A DNA stretch of 64,000 nt from CAXXOK01 sp964497495 (GTDB taxonomy: Bacteria > Bacillota > Clostridia > Christensenellales > Aristaeellaceae), in assembly GCA_964497495.1 (NCBI GenBank), contig CAZCCZ010000009.1:1-64000 (forward strand), given 5' to 3'. Positions 43,864 to 53,174 of this stretch are shown here, piece after piece. Position 1 is the stretch's first letter, and each line of letters opens with the position of its first letter. Below the pieces are notes generated by a model. The model searched no databases, was not told the origin of the DNA, and saw nothing but the letters and a program-made list of their open reading frames with translations. The position numbers and the translations under genes are program-made.

Positions 43864-43970
43864 CGCAGGGTCGGCGGTTGCGCCGGTACGTTACCGCGCA
43901 CGGCGCCCCGTTTCCGGGCGCCGTTACGCCCGTTGGCGGCCCGCGCGCCCGAAAACGGAGGCGTATCCCG

Positions 43971-44010
43971 ACAACCCCCGTGCGAACCAACCGGTTTGCG
44001 CGGGGGTTGT
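43971..44010 (+). terminator. Terminator after the GH4 gene
   Basis: An 18-bp stem (43971-43988 / 43993-44010, two G-T pairs) with an AACC loop, followed by TCGTTT. Confidence 0.75.
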
Positions 44011-44689
44011 TCGTTTCGGCGGCGGAACCGGAAGGTGCGGGGCGGGCGGCATACCGGGCGCCGGGGCTGAACCGGTCGTTTTCGGGCTGTGCATTCTGAA
44101 ATTCGGAAACCCCTTTGAAAATGAATATCTATTAAAGATAATATAACGACGAAGCGTTCCCGTTTCCGCGGCGGAGGGCGGCGGCCGTTCGTTTACCCTC
44201 GCGGCTGGAAACGTTTACGACGCGACAGGGGGCGGCAGGCCCGCCGCCGCGGCGGAACGTTTATGAAACGCCGTTTTATCCATGTCTCGCGCGCTCCGGC
44301 TGGGTGTCTTCCTTCCTGCCGGCGGCGGCTCGGAAGGCCGCCGAACGCGGACGCCCGCCGCAAGCCCCGGACCGCGGGCCGTCGCCCCGGGCGTATAAAA
44401 ACATGATTTGAACAAAAAAGATACGGCGCGTTACTGTACAGAATCAATAAGATCATTTATAGTTATTCACTGAACATCCTGGTCATTACGCGGGCCAAAA
44501 TCAATTCCGAAAGCGATGGTTACACAGAAGTATTAAGGGCGGGCGAACGCGACCCATATCGTTACTGGTGTACAGGGCACCGATATCGAGAATTGGGCCA
44601 TGTTCTGCGCAGGTATCGCACGCAGCATTCCAGAGAATTGAAAACGGCTCGGTGATGATTGGATCAATCAGAAAGGGGTTTGACCAATC
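44011..44689. other. Long intergenic region before gdhA
   Basis: About 680 bases without a credible gene. It alternates between an AT-rich block (44100-44150) with a promoter-like TTGAAA (44115-44120), 18 bp, TAATAT (44139-44144), a very GC-rich block (44150-44400), and a second AT-rich block (44400-44470). Small minus-strand frames in the GC-rich block have no ribosome site. The gdhA ribosome site (GAAAGGGG) ends the region. A long untranslated leader or a small RNA is possible. Confidence 0.4.
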
Positions 44690-46030
44690 ATGAATGACTA
44701 CGCATCCCGCGTGCTGGAAGGACTGAAAGCACGCAACCCTCACGAGGCGGAGTTCCTGCAGGCGGCTACGGAGATGCTTTGCAGCCTGACGCCCGTCCTG
44801 GACCGGCATCCGGAATTCGAGCAGGCAAGCCTGCTGGAACGGTTCGTGGAACCGGAGCGGATCGTCGCGTTCCGGGTGCCCTGGATCGACGATCAGGGCA
44901 AAACGCAGGTCAACCGCGGTTACCGGGTCCAGTTCAGCAGCGCCATCGGGCCTTACAAGGGGGGCCTGCGGCTCCATCCAAGCGTCAACCTCTCCATCCT
45001 CAAGTTTCTGGGCCTCGAACAGATTCTGAAAAACAGCCTTACGGGCCTGCCGATCGGCGGCGGCAAGGGCGGCAGCGATTTCAACCCCAAAGGCAAGAGC
45101 GACCGCGAGGTCATGGCGTTTTGCCAGAGCTTCATGACGGAGCTTTACCGCCACATCGGCGCGGACGTGGACGTGCCCGCGGGGGATATCGGCACCGGCG
45201 CGCGGGAGATCGGCTACCTGTACGGCCAGTATAAAAGGATTACGGGACGCTACGAAGGCGTTCTGACCGGCAAGGGCCTGCAATACGGCGGAAGCCTCGC
45301 GCGCAAGGAGGCGACCGGCTACGGCCTGTGCTACTTCATGCAGAACATGCTTGCCGCCAACAAGCGCAAATTCGACGGATCGACGGTCGTCATCAGCGGC
45401 AGCGGCAACGTGGCGATCTACGCCTGCGAGAAGGCGGCGTCGCTGGGCGCGAAGATCGTGGCGATGAGCGATTCTTCCGGTTATATTCACGACCCGAACG
45501 GGATCCGGCTGGACGTGATCAAGCAAATCAAGGAAGTCGAACGCGGCCGTATCCACGAGTACGCGCGGCGCGTTCCCGGCAGCTGTTATTACGAGGGCAG
45601 CCGCGCCATCTGGCGGACGCCCTGCGATATCGCGCTTCCCTGCGCCACGCAGAACGAACTGGATCTGGAAAGCGCCGTAACGCTGGTGCAAAACGGCTGC
45701 TTCGCGGTCGGCGAAGGCGCGAACATGCCCACGACCCTGGAGGCGACGGAGTACCTGATGGGCAAAGGCGTGCTCTTCGCGCCGGGTAAAGCGGCCAACG
45801 CGGGCGGCGTCGCGACGAGCGCGCTGGAAATGACGCAGAACAGCATGCGGCTCAGCTGGACGTTTAACGAGGTGGACGAGAAGCTGAAGGATATCATGCG
45901 CGATATCTTTGAGAAAACGGCACTGGCCGCAGCCGAGTATGCGGATTACGCTACCAATTACGTGGCTGGCGCCAACATCGCGGGCTTCCTGAAGGTCGCC
46001 GAAGCCATGATGGCGCAGGGCGTTTGCTGA
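44690..46030 (+). CDS. gdhA: NADP-type glutamate dehydrogenase
   Basis: A 446-residue hexameric enzyme that interconverts 2-oxoglutarate plus ammonia and glutamate, and so links nitrogen and carbon metabolism. Substrate-site signatures are YKGGLRLHPSVN, LTGLPIGGGKGGSDFNPKGK (with the catalytic lysine) and DVPAGDIGTGAREIGY. The dinucleotide fold follows with VVISGSGNVAIYACEKA. The length and the GSGNVA loop match the small-hexamer NADP class. The ATG lies behind GAAAGGGG. It is monocistronic with a long leader. Confidence 0.95.
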   Translation: MNDYASRVLEGLKARNPHEAEFLQAATEMLCSLTPVLDRHPEFEQASLLERFVEPERIVAFRVPWIDDQGKTQVNRGYRVQFSSAIGPYKGGLRLHPSVNLSILKFLGLEQILKNSLTGLPIGGGKGGSDFNPKGKSDREVMAFCQSFMTELYRHIGADVDVPAGDIGTGAREIGYLYGQYKRITGRYEGVLTGKGLQYGGSLARKEATGYGLCYFMQNMLAANKRKFDGSTVVISGSGNVAIYACEKAASLGAKIVAMSDSSGYIHDPNGIRLDVIKQIKEVERGRIHEYARRVPGSCYYEGSRAIWRTPCDIALPCATQNELDLESAVTLVQNGCFAVGEGANMPTTLEATEYLMGKGVLFAPGKAANAGGVATSALEMTQNSMRLSWTFNEVDEKLKDIMRDIFEKTALAAAEYADYATNYVAGANIAGFLKVAEAMMAQGVC

Positions 46031-46229
46031 GAAAACGGGCCGACTTGCCGCCGGGGAGACCCGAACGACCGGCCCGAAACCCGTTGCGGTTGCGAACCGG
46101 TTTTCGACTCTCGCCGGTTCGTACCGTCCGCGTGTGACGAAAGCCCCCCGGAAGCCTTGCCGGACGAAGCTTCCGGGGCCGCCGCGCGGGCGCGAACGCG
46201 GACGATCCCGGCGATTACCCATCGGTTTG

Positions 46230-46259
46230 AAGCTCCGGAGGATCGATCCGGAGCTTTTT
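46230..46259 (+). terminator. Intrinsic terminator
   Basis: AAGCTCCGGA (46230-46239) pairs with TCCGGAGCTT (46247-46256), followed by three more T's. It is 200 bases after gdhA. A second stem-loop (CCCCGGAAGC/GCTTCCGGGG, near 46147-46178) lies between. Confidence 0.75.
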
Positions 46260-46569
46260 CATGCGCGTTTGCCTTTTCGCCGACGACAGAGGCATAGCCG
46301 AAGAAGGAAGCGCGAAGGCGGGGGAACCCGGGCCCTTCGCCTCCGGGACCGGCGCGTATGCCGCGGCCGTGCGCCGTGCCGTTTCGTCGGCGAACGCCGC
46401 TAAACCGGTGCGAAACCCGCCGCGCCGGTTGCTTTCCGCGCGCGATTGAGCTATGATGGGTTTATTCCCGGCAACGGCTGCGCGTAAAGGCCGGGAAGGT
46501 TTTTTCCGACAGAAAAGAGCGGTTTCACGGCGGCCGTGCCGGCCCGCCCGCGACCCGAAGGATGGTTTG

Positions 46570-47238
46570 ATGCGTTCCAAAACGGTTTGTCTTCGCGGCG
46601 AGCTGGGCCTGCTGTTCGCCATGGTGATCAACAGCCTCGGCGTCGTGCTGATGCTGCATTCCGGCGGGGGCATCACGGCCGTCGCCAGTTTTCCCTACGC
46701 CGTTTACGTTGCCTGGCCCGTGCTGTCGCTCGGCAGCTGGAATTTCGTTTTCCAGTGCGTGCTCGTTTTCACCCTGATGGCCTTTCGAAAGAAGCTGGTG
46801 CCCGCCTACCTGTTCAGCTTCGCGCTCAGCTTCATTTTCGGACGCTTCATGGATTTTCATAACGCGTGGGTGGCGACCCTTCCGCAAAGCCTGCCCCTCA
46901 ACCTGGCTTGCTACGCGGCGGGATACCTGCTGTTGGCGTTCGGCATCTCGGTTTCCAATTGCAGCGCCATGCCCATTCTTCCCACCGACTTGTTCCCCCG
47001 GGACGCGTCGGAAATCTTCCGCGTTCCCTACCGTCGCTTTAAAATCGGCTACGACGTCGGCTGCGTACTCGTCGCCGTGGTTCTCCTGCTGATTTTTACC
47101 GGGGACGTGCGCGGCATCGGCGTAGGCACGGTGTTCTCCGCCTGCACCATGGGCGTGGCGGTCGGCGTTCTGATGCCCTGGATGAACCGGCACGTCCGTT
47201 TCGTATCCGTTTTCAGCAAGGAACCGGCGGCCGACTGA
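46570..47238 (+). CDS. YczE/YitT-like integral membrane protein (DUF6198)
   Basis: A 222-residue membrane protein with five to six helices. Family marks are VINSLGVVLMLHSGGGITAV near the N-terminus, FGRFMDFHNAW in the middle, and MPILPTDLFPRD with FKIGYDVGCV later. YczE-type proteins are widespread in Firmicutes and their transport role is unproven. I choose ATG 46570 after GAAGGA. The longer frame from 46453 adds a basic, uncharacteristic 39 residues. It is followed 37 bases later by the MBL-fold hydrolase. Confidence 0.8.
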   Translation: MRSKTVCLRGELGLLFAMVINSLGVVLMLHSGGGITAVASFPYAVYVAWPVLSLGSWNFVFQCVLVFTLMAFRKKLVPAYLFSFALSFIFGRFMDFHNAWVATLPQSLPLNLACYAAGYLLLAFGISVSNCSAMPILPTDLFPRDASEIFRVPYRRFKIGYDVGCVLVAVVLLLIFTGDVRGIGVGTVFSACTMGVAVGVLMPWMNRHVRFVSVFSKEPAAD

Positions 47239-47274
47239 CCGCGTCAGCCCCGACAGGGTAAAGGAGGAACCGAA

Positions 47275-48141
47275 ATGTCCGCGAAAAGCGACGTTCAAAA
47301 CGGGTTGAAAACACTGCGGGAGACCGGGGTAGAACGCCCCTGGACGGGGTATGTGCCCCCGACCCGGATTTTGGGGAACCTGTATTTCGTCGGCACCCTC
47401 CCCGCCTCTTCCCATATCATCGATACGGGAGACGGCCTGCTTATGATCGACACCGGCTTGCCCCAATCCTGCTACCTGATACTGGACGGTATATACCGGC
47501 TTGGGTTCAACCCGCGGGACCTGCGCTGGATTCTGCATTCCCACGGCCATTACGACCATATCGGCAGCACCAGGGCCCTTGTGGAACTGACGGGTGCGAA
47601 AACCTATATCGGGCGCGACGACGTCCCGATCGCCACCGGCGAGCAGGACCTGTCCTGGGCGACGGAGATCGGCTCGACCTTCCGCGAGACGTTCCGGCCC
47701 GACGTGCCGGTGGACGATGGCGACGTTTTCACCTTCGGCAACACCACGGTCACCTGCCTGCACACGCCCGGCCATTCGCTGGGCGCCCTGACGTTCCTGT
47801 GGAACGTCGAAGGGGCCGGCAGGCCGTTGACGGCCGCCATGTTCGGCGGAACCGGGTTGAATACGCTGGCGGCCGACTGGCTGACCGCCCACGGCATGCC
47901 GCTGGCGATCCGCGACCGTTTCCGCGAGGGAATCCGTCGGGTGCGGGAGCTTCCCGTGGACGTGACGGTGGGCAACCACGTGGGGCACAACCATATGCTG
48001 GAGAAGCTGGCGCAGCGGGAAAGCGGCACCGGCGACGAACCGTTTATCCGCCCCGGCGAGTGGAAGCAGTTTCTTACGCAGGCCGAGGCCTCTCTGGACC
48101 GGTTGCTGCGGGAGGAGAAAGAGGCGGCTATGCTCCGGTAG
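47275..48141 (+). CDS. Metallo-beta-lactamase-fold hydrolase
   Basis: A 288-residue MBL-fold protein without a signal peptide. The metal motif is H90-G-H92-Y-D94-H95. The later ligand His lies in CLHTPGHSLG, and a further His in VGNHVGHNHM. The pattern resembles subclass B3-like enzymes and lactonases, but the lack of export argues for a cytosolic metabolic hydrolase. The ATG follows AAAGGAGG. It may share a transcript with the upstream membrane protein. A strong hairpin follows. Substrate unknown. Confidence 0.85.
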   Translation: MSAKSDVQNGLKTLRETGVERPWTGYVPPTRILGNLYFVGTLPASSHIIDTGDGLLMIDTGLPQSCYLILDGIYRLGFNPRDLRWILHSHGHYDHIGSTRALVELTGAKTYIGRDDVPIATGEQDLSWATEIGSTFRETFRPDVPVDDGDVFTFGNTTVTCLHTPGHSLGALTFLWNVEGAGRPLTAAMFGGTGLNTLAADWLTAHGMPLAIRDRFREGIRRVRELPVDVTVGNHVGHNHMLEKLAQRESGTGDEPFIRPGEWKQFLTQAEASLDRLLREEKEAAMLR

Positions 48142-48157
48142 AGCCAAGCGGACAGGG

Positions 48158-48201
48158 AAAGCCCCCGGCGTTCAAAACCGATTCCGAACGCCGGGGGCTT
48201 T
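48158..48201. terminator. Bidirectional terminator
   Basis: A 16-bp perfect stem AAAGCCCCCGGCGTTC / GAACGCCGGGGGCTTT with a 12-nt loop, between the convergent MBL-fold and SDR genes. Confidence 0.85.
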
Positions 48202-48251
48202 CCGCACTCCTCCGACGGGGCCGGGCCGCCCCCCCCCTTCCACGGAGGACG

Positions 48252-48956
48252 CTACCAGGGGCGGGGCGTGCCGTTGTAGTCGAAATAGATGGGGTTGTCC
48301 AGCTGATGGGCGTACTTCTCCGCGAGGGCCGCGATGCCGCAGGCGGATTCCCGCGTGGGAACCGTGGCCCTGGCGCCGCCCATATCGGTCTGTATCCAGC
48401 CGGGGTGGACGGCCAGCACCTTGATGCCGTCCGGGCGCAGGTACCGCTGCAGGATGACGCACTGCATGTTGACGGCGGCCTTGGACATGCAGTAGTCGTA
48501 TCTGCGGACGTAGTTATTATTGGTCTGCATGCTCCCGGCCTCGGAGGAGATATCCACCAGAACCCGGTCTTCCCCCTTTTTCAGCAGACTCAGGAAAGCC
48601 TTCGTCACGCGCAGCGGCCCGAGAGCGTTGATGTCGAACACCCTGAGGCTGTCGCCGATATCGAAGTCCTCCAGACGGTTTTCGCCGTTTTTGGTCAGCA
48701 CACCCGCGGCGTTGATCAGCAGATCGATACGGTTCGTTCGCTGCGCCACGGCGGCCGCCGCGGCGTTAACCTGCCCGTCGGAAGTAATGTCCGCGCAGGT
48801 GAAGCGGTAGCGGTCCGGATACTCTTTTTCGGTCCGGGCGGCTCTGTCGGTTTCCATCAGGTCGATGCCCTCTACGGCGTCGCCGCGTTCCAGATACAGC
48901 CGGGCCAGTTCGGAACCGAGGCCGCCGCCGGCACCCGTAATCACAACGTACTTCAT
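48252..48956 (-). CDS. Short-chain dehydrogenase/reductase (SDR)
   Basis: A 234-residue classical SDR. The NAD(P) loop is TGAGGGLGS (about 7-15). NAAG follows, as does the catalytic Ser in VDISSEAGS, and the YxxxK motif lies in YDYCMSKAA. The C-terminus ends in YFDYNGTPRPW. I choose ATG 48954-48956 after AAAGGATG; the open frame continues 79 codons into the divergent SDR gene and is not coding there. It shares a short intergenic region with a related SDR transcribed the other way. Substrate unknown. Confidence 0.9.
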   Translation of the reverse strand: MKYVVITGAGGGLGSELARLYLERGDAVEGIDLMETDRAARTEKEYPDRYRFTCADITSDGQVNAAAAAVAQRTNRIDLLINAAGVLTKNGENRLEDFDIGDSLRVFDINALGPLRVTKAFLSLLKKGEDRVLVDISSEAGSMQTNNNYVRRYDYCMSKAAVNMQCVILQRYLRPDGIKVLAVHPGWIQTDMGGARATVPTRESACGIAALAEKYAHQLDNPIYFDYNGTPRPW

Positions 48957-49000
48957 GGAATAACATCCTTTCCAAAGCGGTTTTTTATTCGGTTTGCTCA

Positions 49001-49029
49001 TTGACAAATCCGGGTCGGCATGATAAAGT
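49001..49029 (+). promoter_or_regulatory. Promoter of the plus-strand SDR gene
   Basis: -35 TTGACA (49001-49006), 17-bp spacer, -10 TAAAGT (49024-49029), 52 bases before the ATG. Confidence 0.6.
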
Positions 49030-49080
49030 GCGCACAGGGAAAAGGGTCGGGGTTCGATAGAAAGAGGAGAAAACCGCACA

Positions 49081-49806
49081 ATGAAGATTCTTGTAACCGG
49101 CGTAAACCGCGGCCTTGGCTTTGAATTGACGAAGCTCGGCCTGGAACACGGCCACACCATGATCGGCACCTGGCTGAAAACCAAAGAAGGCATCGAGCCG
49201 CTGGAAACGCTGCAGGCGCGGTATCCCGACCGCCTGATGCTGATCGAGATGGACGTGACGTCCGAGGAATCCGTGAAAGCCGCCGCCGAAGCCGTAGGGC
49301 ACCGTTACGATGGCATCGACTGCGTCGTGAACAACGCGGGTATCCTGCTGGAATCCATTTTCAACACGGAAGACCCCATCGTCAACCTGGATATCAACAT
49401 GATGCGTAAAACCATCGAAGTCAACACCGTCGGCCCCGCCATCGTGCTGAAGTATTTCATGCCCTTCGTGTACCGTTCCGACGATCCCTGCGTGATCAAC
49501 ATCACCTCCGAGGCCGGTCATCTGAAAACCGGGATGTACACCTATCTTGCCTACGGCGTTTCCAAGCACGGCGCCAATATGTACACCCAGAAAATCCGCA
49601 ACTTTCTGGCTTCCCGCCCGGAGTACGAAAAAATCCGCATCTTCATGATGCATCCGGGCCGCATGAACACCGTGATGGGCGCCGAAAACAAACAGATCGA
49701 GCCCGGCGAATCCGCCCGCGGTATCTTCGACGTCATCGAAAAGCGCGTGGACCCGAAGATGGAGATTCCCTTCATCAATTACAAGGGGGAGCCCATGCCC
49801 TACTGA
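49081..49806 (+). CDS. Short-chain dehydrogenase/reductase (SDR)
   Basis: A 241-residue classical SDR with cofactor loop TGVNRGLGF (6-14), NNAG, catalytic Ser in INITSEAGH and YxxxK in LAYGVSKHG. It ends in NYKGEPMPY, similar to the closing FDYNGTPRPW of the divergent SDR. The two are related and may act on the same class of compound. The ATG follows AGAGGAG. A strong terminator follows. Substrate unknown. Confidence 0.9.
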   Translation: MKILVTGVNRGLGFELTKLGLEHGHTMIGTWLKTKEGIEPLETLQARYPDRLMLIEMDVTSEESVKAAAEAVGHRYDGIDCVVNNAGILLESIFNTEDPIVNLDINMMRKTIEVNTVGPAIVLKYFMPFVYRSDDPCVINITSEAGHLKTGMYTYLAYGVSKHGANMYTQKIRNFLASRPEYEKIRIFMMHPGRMNTVMGAENKQIEPGESARGIFDVIEKRVDPKMEIPFINYKGEPMPY

Positions 49807-49820
49807 TTTTCAATGAAAGA

Positions 49821-49848
49821 GGGAAACGCCGACGCGTTTCCCTTTTTT
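49821..49848 (+). terminator. Intrinsic terminator
   Basis: The 9-bp stem GGGAAACGC/GCGTTTCCC with a 4-nt loop, followed by six T's. Confidence 0.9.
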
Positions 49849-49863
49849 ATTGCTCTAAAAGCG

Positions 49864-50706
49864 TCAGCCTTTCACGGCGCCTTCGCTCAGCCCCGCGATG
49901 ATGTACTTCTGCGCGAAGGAGAAAACGCCGATCGCGGGAACGCTCATGACGATGGACGCGGCCAGCATCGGGCCCCATTGGATGCCCACTTCGTCGATGT
50001 AGAATGCCAAACCGACGGATATGGGGCGGGTGGACGTGTCTTTGGCGATCAGCAGCGGGAACAGGAACTCGTTCCACGCCAGAATGAACGCGAACATGCT
50101 GATGGAGGCCAGAGCGGGCGCGACCATGGGAACGACGATCTTAAACAGTACCTGCAGGGAGTTGCAGCCGTCGATCTGCGCGGCTTCCTCCACTTCCTCG
50201 GGAAGCGCGTCGATATAGCCCTTGAGCAGCCAGATGGTAATGGGCATGCCGATGATCAGGTAGACCAGCACCAGCCCCCGGTAGCTGTTCACCAGCTTCA
50301 TGTTGCTCAGCGTGATGTAGAAGGGCACCAGCAGGCAAACGCGGGGCAGAACGCGGGTGAACAGTATGGAGTACAGCAGGCCCGCACGCCCCGGAAATTT
50401 GAAGCGGGAAAAGCCGTACGCGCCGAATATGGCGACCATGACGCTGATGATCGTGGAACTGATGGCGATGATCACGGTGTTGCGCAGGTAGGCCATCATA
50501 TCGGCGTCGCCGAAAACCTGACGGTAGTTGTCCAGCGTCGGTTTGGCGGGGATGAAGGAGGGGCTAAGCGAGTACACCTCGACTTCCGATTTGAGCGACG
50601 TTGATAAGCCCCACAGCACGGGGAGCAGAGCGTACGCGGCGATAACGAAAACCAGTGCGTAGAACAGTATTTTTCCCACGACGCGCTTGAAAGTTAGCTT
50701 TCTCAT
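49864..50706 (-). CDS. Sugar ABC transporter permease, MalG type
   Basis: A 280-residue permease with six helices and EAA loop EAAQIDGCNSLQVLFKIVVP. It opens with LPVLWGLSTSLKSEVEVYSL, typical of MalG-like proteins. The ATG follows AAGGAGG located in the end of the upstream permease gene, 3 bases away. It is the last gene of the third ATPase-less importer in the window. Confidence 0.92.
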   Translation of the reverse strand: MRKLTFKRVVGKILFYALVFVIAAYALLPVLWGLSTSLKSEVEVYSLSPSFIPAKPTLDNYRQVFGDADMMAYLRNTVIIAISSTIISVMVAIFGAYGFSRFKFPGRAGLLYSILFTRVLPRVCLLVPFYITLSNMKLVNSYRGLVLVYLIIGMPITIWLLKGYIDALPEEVEEAAQIDGCNSLQVLFKIVVPMVAPALASISMFAFILAWNEFLFPLLIAKDTSTRPISVGLAFYIDEVGIQWGPMLAASIVMSVPAIGVFSFAQKYIIAGLSEGAVKG

Positions 50707-50709
50707 CGC

Positions 50710-51609
50710 TCACGCCTCCTTTTTACGTTGCGTGCGGGCGTAATACGCAAAGCACAGCAGAACGGCCAGAAGCAGCATCAGGCCCATGGCGGAAGCGCCG
50801 CCGAAGTTGAAATTGGAGAAGGCCGTGCGGTATATGTACAGGCCGAGAATTTCCGAACTGACGCCCGGCCCGCCGCCGGTCATGGTAAAAAGCAGGTCGA
50901 AAGCGTTGAAGCCGTTGATAATTTCCAGCACCGCCAGAATGGACAGCACGTTTTTCAGGTTGGGAAGGGTCACGTGCCGGAACACCTGAAACCGGTTGGC
51001 GCCGTCCACAAGCGCCGCTTCCGTATAGCTTTTGGGAATGCCCTGCATGGCGGCCACGATCATCAGCATGATAAACGGGAACCCCTGCCACACGTAGGCC
51101 AGAACGACGGCGAAAAGCGCGGTACCCTTATTGCCCAGCCAGTTCATGGCCAGGGCGGGGTTGATGGAGGAAAGGACTTCGTTGAGGATGCCGTTATCCA
51201 TGTTATAAATCCACCGCCATAAGTTGGCGGTTACGATGGAGGGAACCACCCACGGCATGAGCGTGATGATCCGGAAAGGCGTTTTGCCGCGAAAGCCGGT
51301 TTCCATCAGCAAAGCGGAAACGAAACCCAGAAGGAATCGCAGAATCAGAGCCACGAAGGTCCAGACGAACGTGTTTACGATAATTTTGCCGAAAGTCTTC
51401 GCGCCGACCATCTGCGTAAAGTTGTCAAGCCCGACGAACTGCATCTGAAAAAAAGGCAGCGTGACTTTTGAAAAAGAAAAGACGATCATCTGCACCAGAG
51501 GATAGATCGTCATCACCAGGATCACCAGCGCGCAGGGCAGGGTATAGAGCATGCCGAGCCTGCGGTTTCTGGCGTCGCGGGATTGTTTGAGCGCGAGGCG
51601 TTTTGCCAA
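50710..51609 (-). CDS. Sugar ABC transporter permease, MalF type
   Basis: A 299-residue permease. The N-terminal MLYTLPCALVILVMTIYPLV helix and EAA loop EAALVDGANRFQVFRHVTLP mark the MalF/UgpA group. The start is TTG 51607-51609, preceded by AAGGAT; a nearby ATG lies in another frame. It follows the binding-protein gene after an intercistronic hairpin. Confidence 0.92.
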   Translation of the reverse strand: MAKRLALKQSRDARNRRLGMLYTLPCALVILVMTIYPLVQMIVFSFSKVTLPFFQMQFVGLDNFTQMVGAKTFGKIIVNTFVWTFVALILRFLLGFVSALLMETGFRGKTPFRIITLMPWVVPSIVTANLWRWIYNMDNGILNEVLSSINPALAMNWLGNKGTALFAVVLAYVWQGFPFIMLMIVAAMQGIPKSYTEAALVDGANRFQVFRHVTLPNLKNVLSILAVLEIINGFNAFDLLFTMTGGGPGVSSEILGLYIYRTAFSNFNFGGASAMGLMLLLAVLLCFAYYARTQRKKEA

Positions 51610-51666
51610 AGAAGCTCATCCTTCCTTCAATTTGCGCAGGGAGACGGGGAAACTCAATCAGGGAAG

Positions 51667-51695
51667 ACAGGGTGGAAGCCGACCTTCCACCCTGT
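51667..51695 (-). other. Intercistronic hairpin after the binding-protein gene
   Basis: A perfect 12-bp stem ACAGGGTGGAAG/CTTCCACCCTGT with a 5-nt loop, between the binding protein and its permeases. Its position matches the hairpin of the second importer operon. Confidence 0.75.
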
Positions 51696-51734
51696 TTGAC
51701 GAACGATTGCGATTGAGCTTAACCCGACGTCGCT

Positions 51735-52964
51735 TTACAGCAGATCGTTAATGCGCTCAACCATGGATTCGGCGGCTTCGGCGGGCGTGCAGGACTTTTG
51801 CAGCGCGTTTTGGAGTTCCTCGGTCACGATGGTCTGGATCTGCGTCCAGGCGGGGGTGTTGGGGCAATGCTTGGAAGCCTGCGCCTGCTTGTCGTAGATG
51901 CCGTAGAGTTCGTTGGACCATTTGCCCATCGTGCGGCCTTTGGCGCTGGCGGGAAGCACGGTGTTGTTCCTGGAGACGACTTCGGGCTGCAGGAACCACT
52001 TGATGAAGACTTCGGCGCCTTCCTTGTTGACGGCGGAGATGGGGACGGAGAAGCTCCAGCCGGCGGCGCGGGCGTAGCCGGGGGTGAGGCATACGCCCCA
52101 TTCGAAACCGTTCTCTTTGGCGTATTTGTCGATTTTGACGATGTTGCTGTCGCCCATGGGCATCATGGCGATCGTCTGATTCATCGCCAGCGGGAACAGG
52201 TCGGCGGTGATGGCGTAGTTAATGCAGCCTTCGGGAACCAGACCGTCGTAATACAGGTTGCACCAGTACTCGATGGCGGAGACGGATTCGGGGGTGTTGA
52301 GCGCGCAGGTGGTCAGATCTTCGCTCAGGAAGTCGCCGCCCATGCCCCACAGAACGGGTGCGAAACTGGTCATGACGTTGGCGGGGTCGTTCTTGGAGGC
52401 GGCGATGCCGTACGCGTACTGTTTGCCGGGGATGGTCATCTTCTCGCACAGCGCGCGGAAATCCGCGAAGCTCATGCCGTCGGTGGGGTAGTCCACGCCC
52501 GCGGCGTCGAAAAGGGTCTTGTTGTAGAACAGCACGTTGCAGGTCCAGCGGTAGGGCAGGGCGTACAGCGTTCCGTCGGGGGAGGTGCCGGCCTTGACCA
52601 ACACTTCGGTCATGTCGCTCGTATCGATGCCCGATCCGGCCACGAAGTCATTCAGGGGCTCTAGCAGGCCCTGGCTCATCAGCGTGGGGAGGAACAGGGT
52701 GTCCAGCGCCATAACGTCGGGGCTGTTGCCGCCGACGATCGCGGTAACGGCGTTCTCCGTGTAGTTGGCAATGGGCTGCAGCTCAATGTTGCAGGTATAG
52801 CCGGGGTTTTCCGCCGCGAAATCCTTCTCGATCCATTCCTTTTCGCCTTCCCACCAGCTGCCCAGCCAGATGGTGACGTTCGAAGTCGATTCGGCCAGGG
52901 ATGCCAGGGGCAGAGCCGCCACTAGGATTACGGCCAGTACGAGGGACAGAATACGGGTTTTCAT
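51735..52964 (-). CDS. Extracellular sugar-binding protein (family 1)
   Basis: A 409-residue exported binding protein. The signal peptide (about 1-24) ends in SLAES without a lipobox. The mature start is NVTIWLGSWWEGEKEW, and GGNSPDVMALDTLFLP plus LPYRWTCNVLFYNKTLF are typical of UgpB/MalE-like proteins. The ATG follows AAAGGAG. It is the first gene of a minus-strand importer operon and is divergent from the VOC/Gfo/GH43 cluster, whose substrate it probably supplies. Confidence 0.92.
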   Translation of the reverse strand: MKTRILSLVLAVILVAALPLASLAESTSNVTIWLGSWWEGEKEWIEKDFAAENPGYTCNIELQPIANYTENAVTAIVGGNSPDVMALDTLFLPTLMSQGLLEPLNDFVAGSGIDTSDMTEVLVKAGTSPDGTLYALPYRWTCNVLFYNKTLFDAAGVDYPTDGMSFADFRALCEKMTIPGKQYAYGIAASKNDPANVMTSFAPVLWGMGGDFLSEDLTTCALNTPESVSAIEYWCNLYYDGLVPEGCINYAITADLFPLAMNQTIAMMPMGDSNIVKIDKYAKENGFEWGVCLTPGYARAAGWSFSVPISAVNKEGAEVFIKWFLQPEVVSRNNTVLPASAKGRTMGKWSNELYGIYDKQAQASKHCPNTPAWTQIQTIVTEELQNALQKSCTPAEAAESMVERINDLL

Positions 52965-53174
52965 GTGTTTGGGTTCTCCTTTCTTGTTTGAGGTGTCTCG
53001 GAAAATCGCTCATCCTGCAAGCCGCGCTTTCTGCCGGGAGCCGCTGAAACGAGTTCGTAGCTTTGGGAAAAAGGGTGGAATTCGTTATACGGCTTACGGT
53101 CGGGGCTTCGTCCGGCGGCCATATATCGGCGGCGGAGGTCGGCCGGCAGTGAATGGGAGCGGTTTCTTGGCTAC

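Noticed and set aside
48229..48237. A run of nine C's that could be a phase-variation tract
   Set aside because: It lies downstream of the SDR stop codon and in no promoter, so slippage would not change a product.
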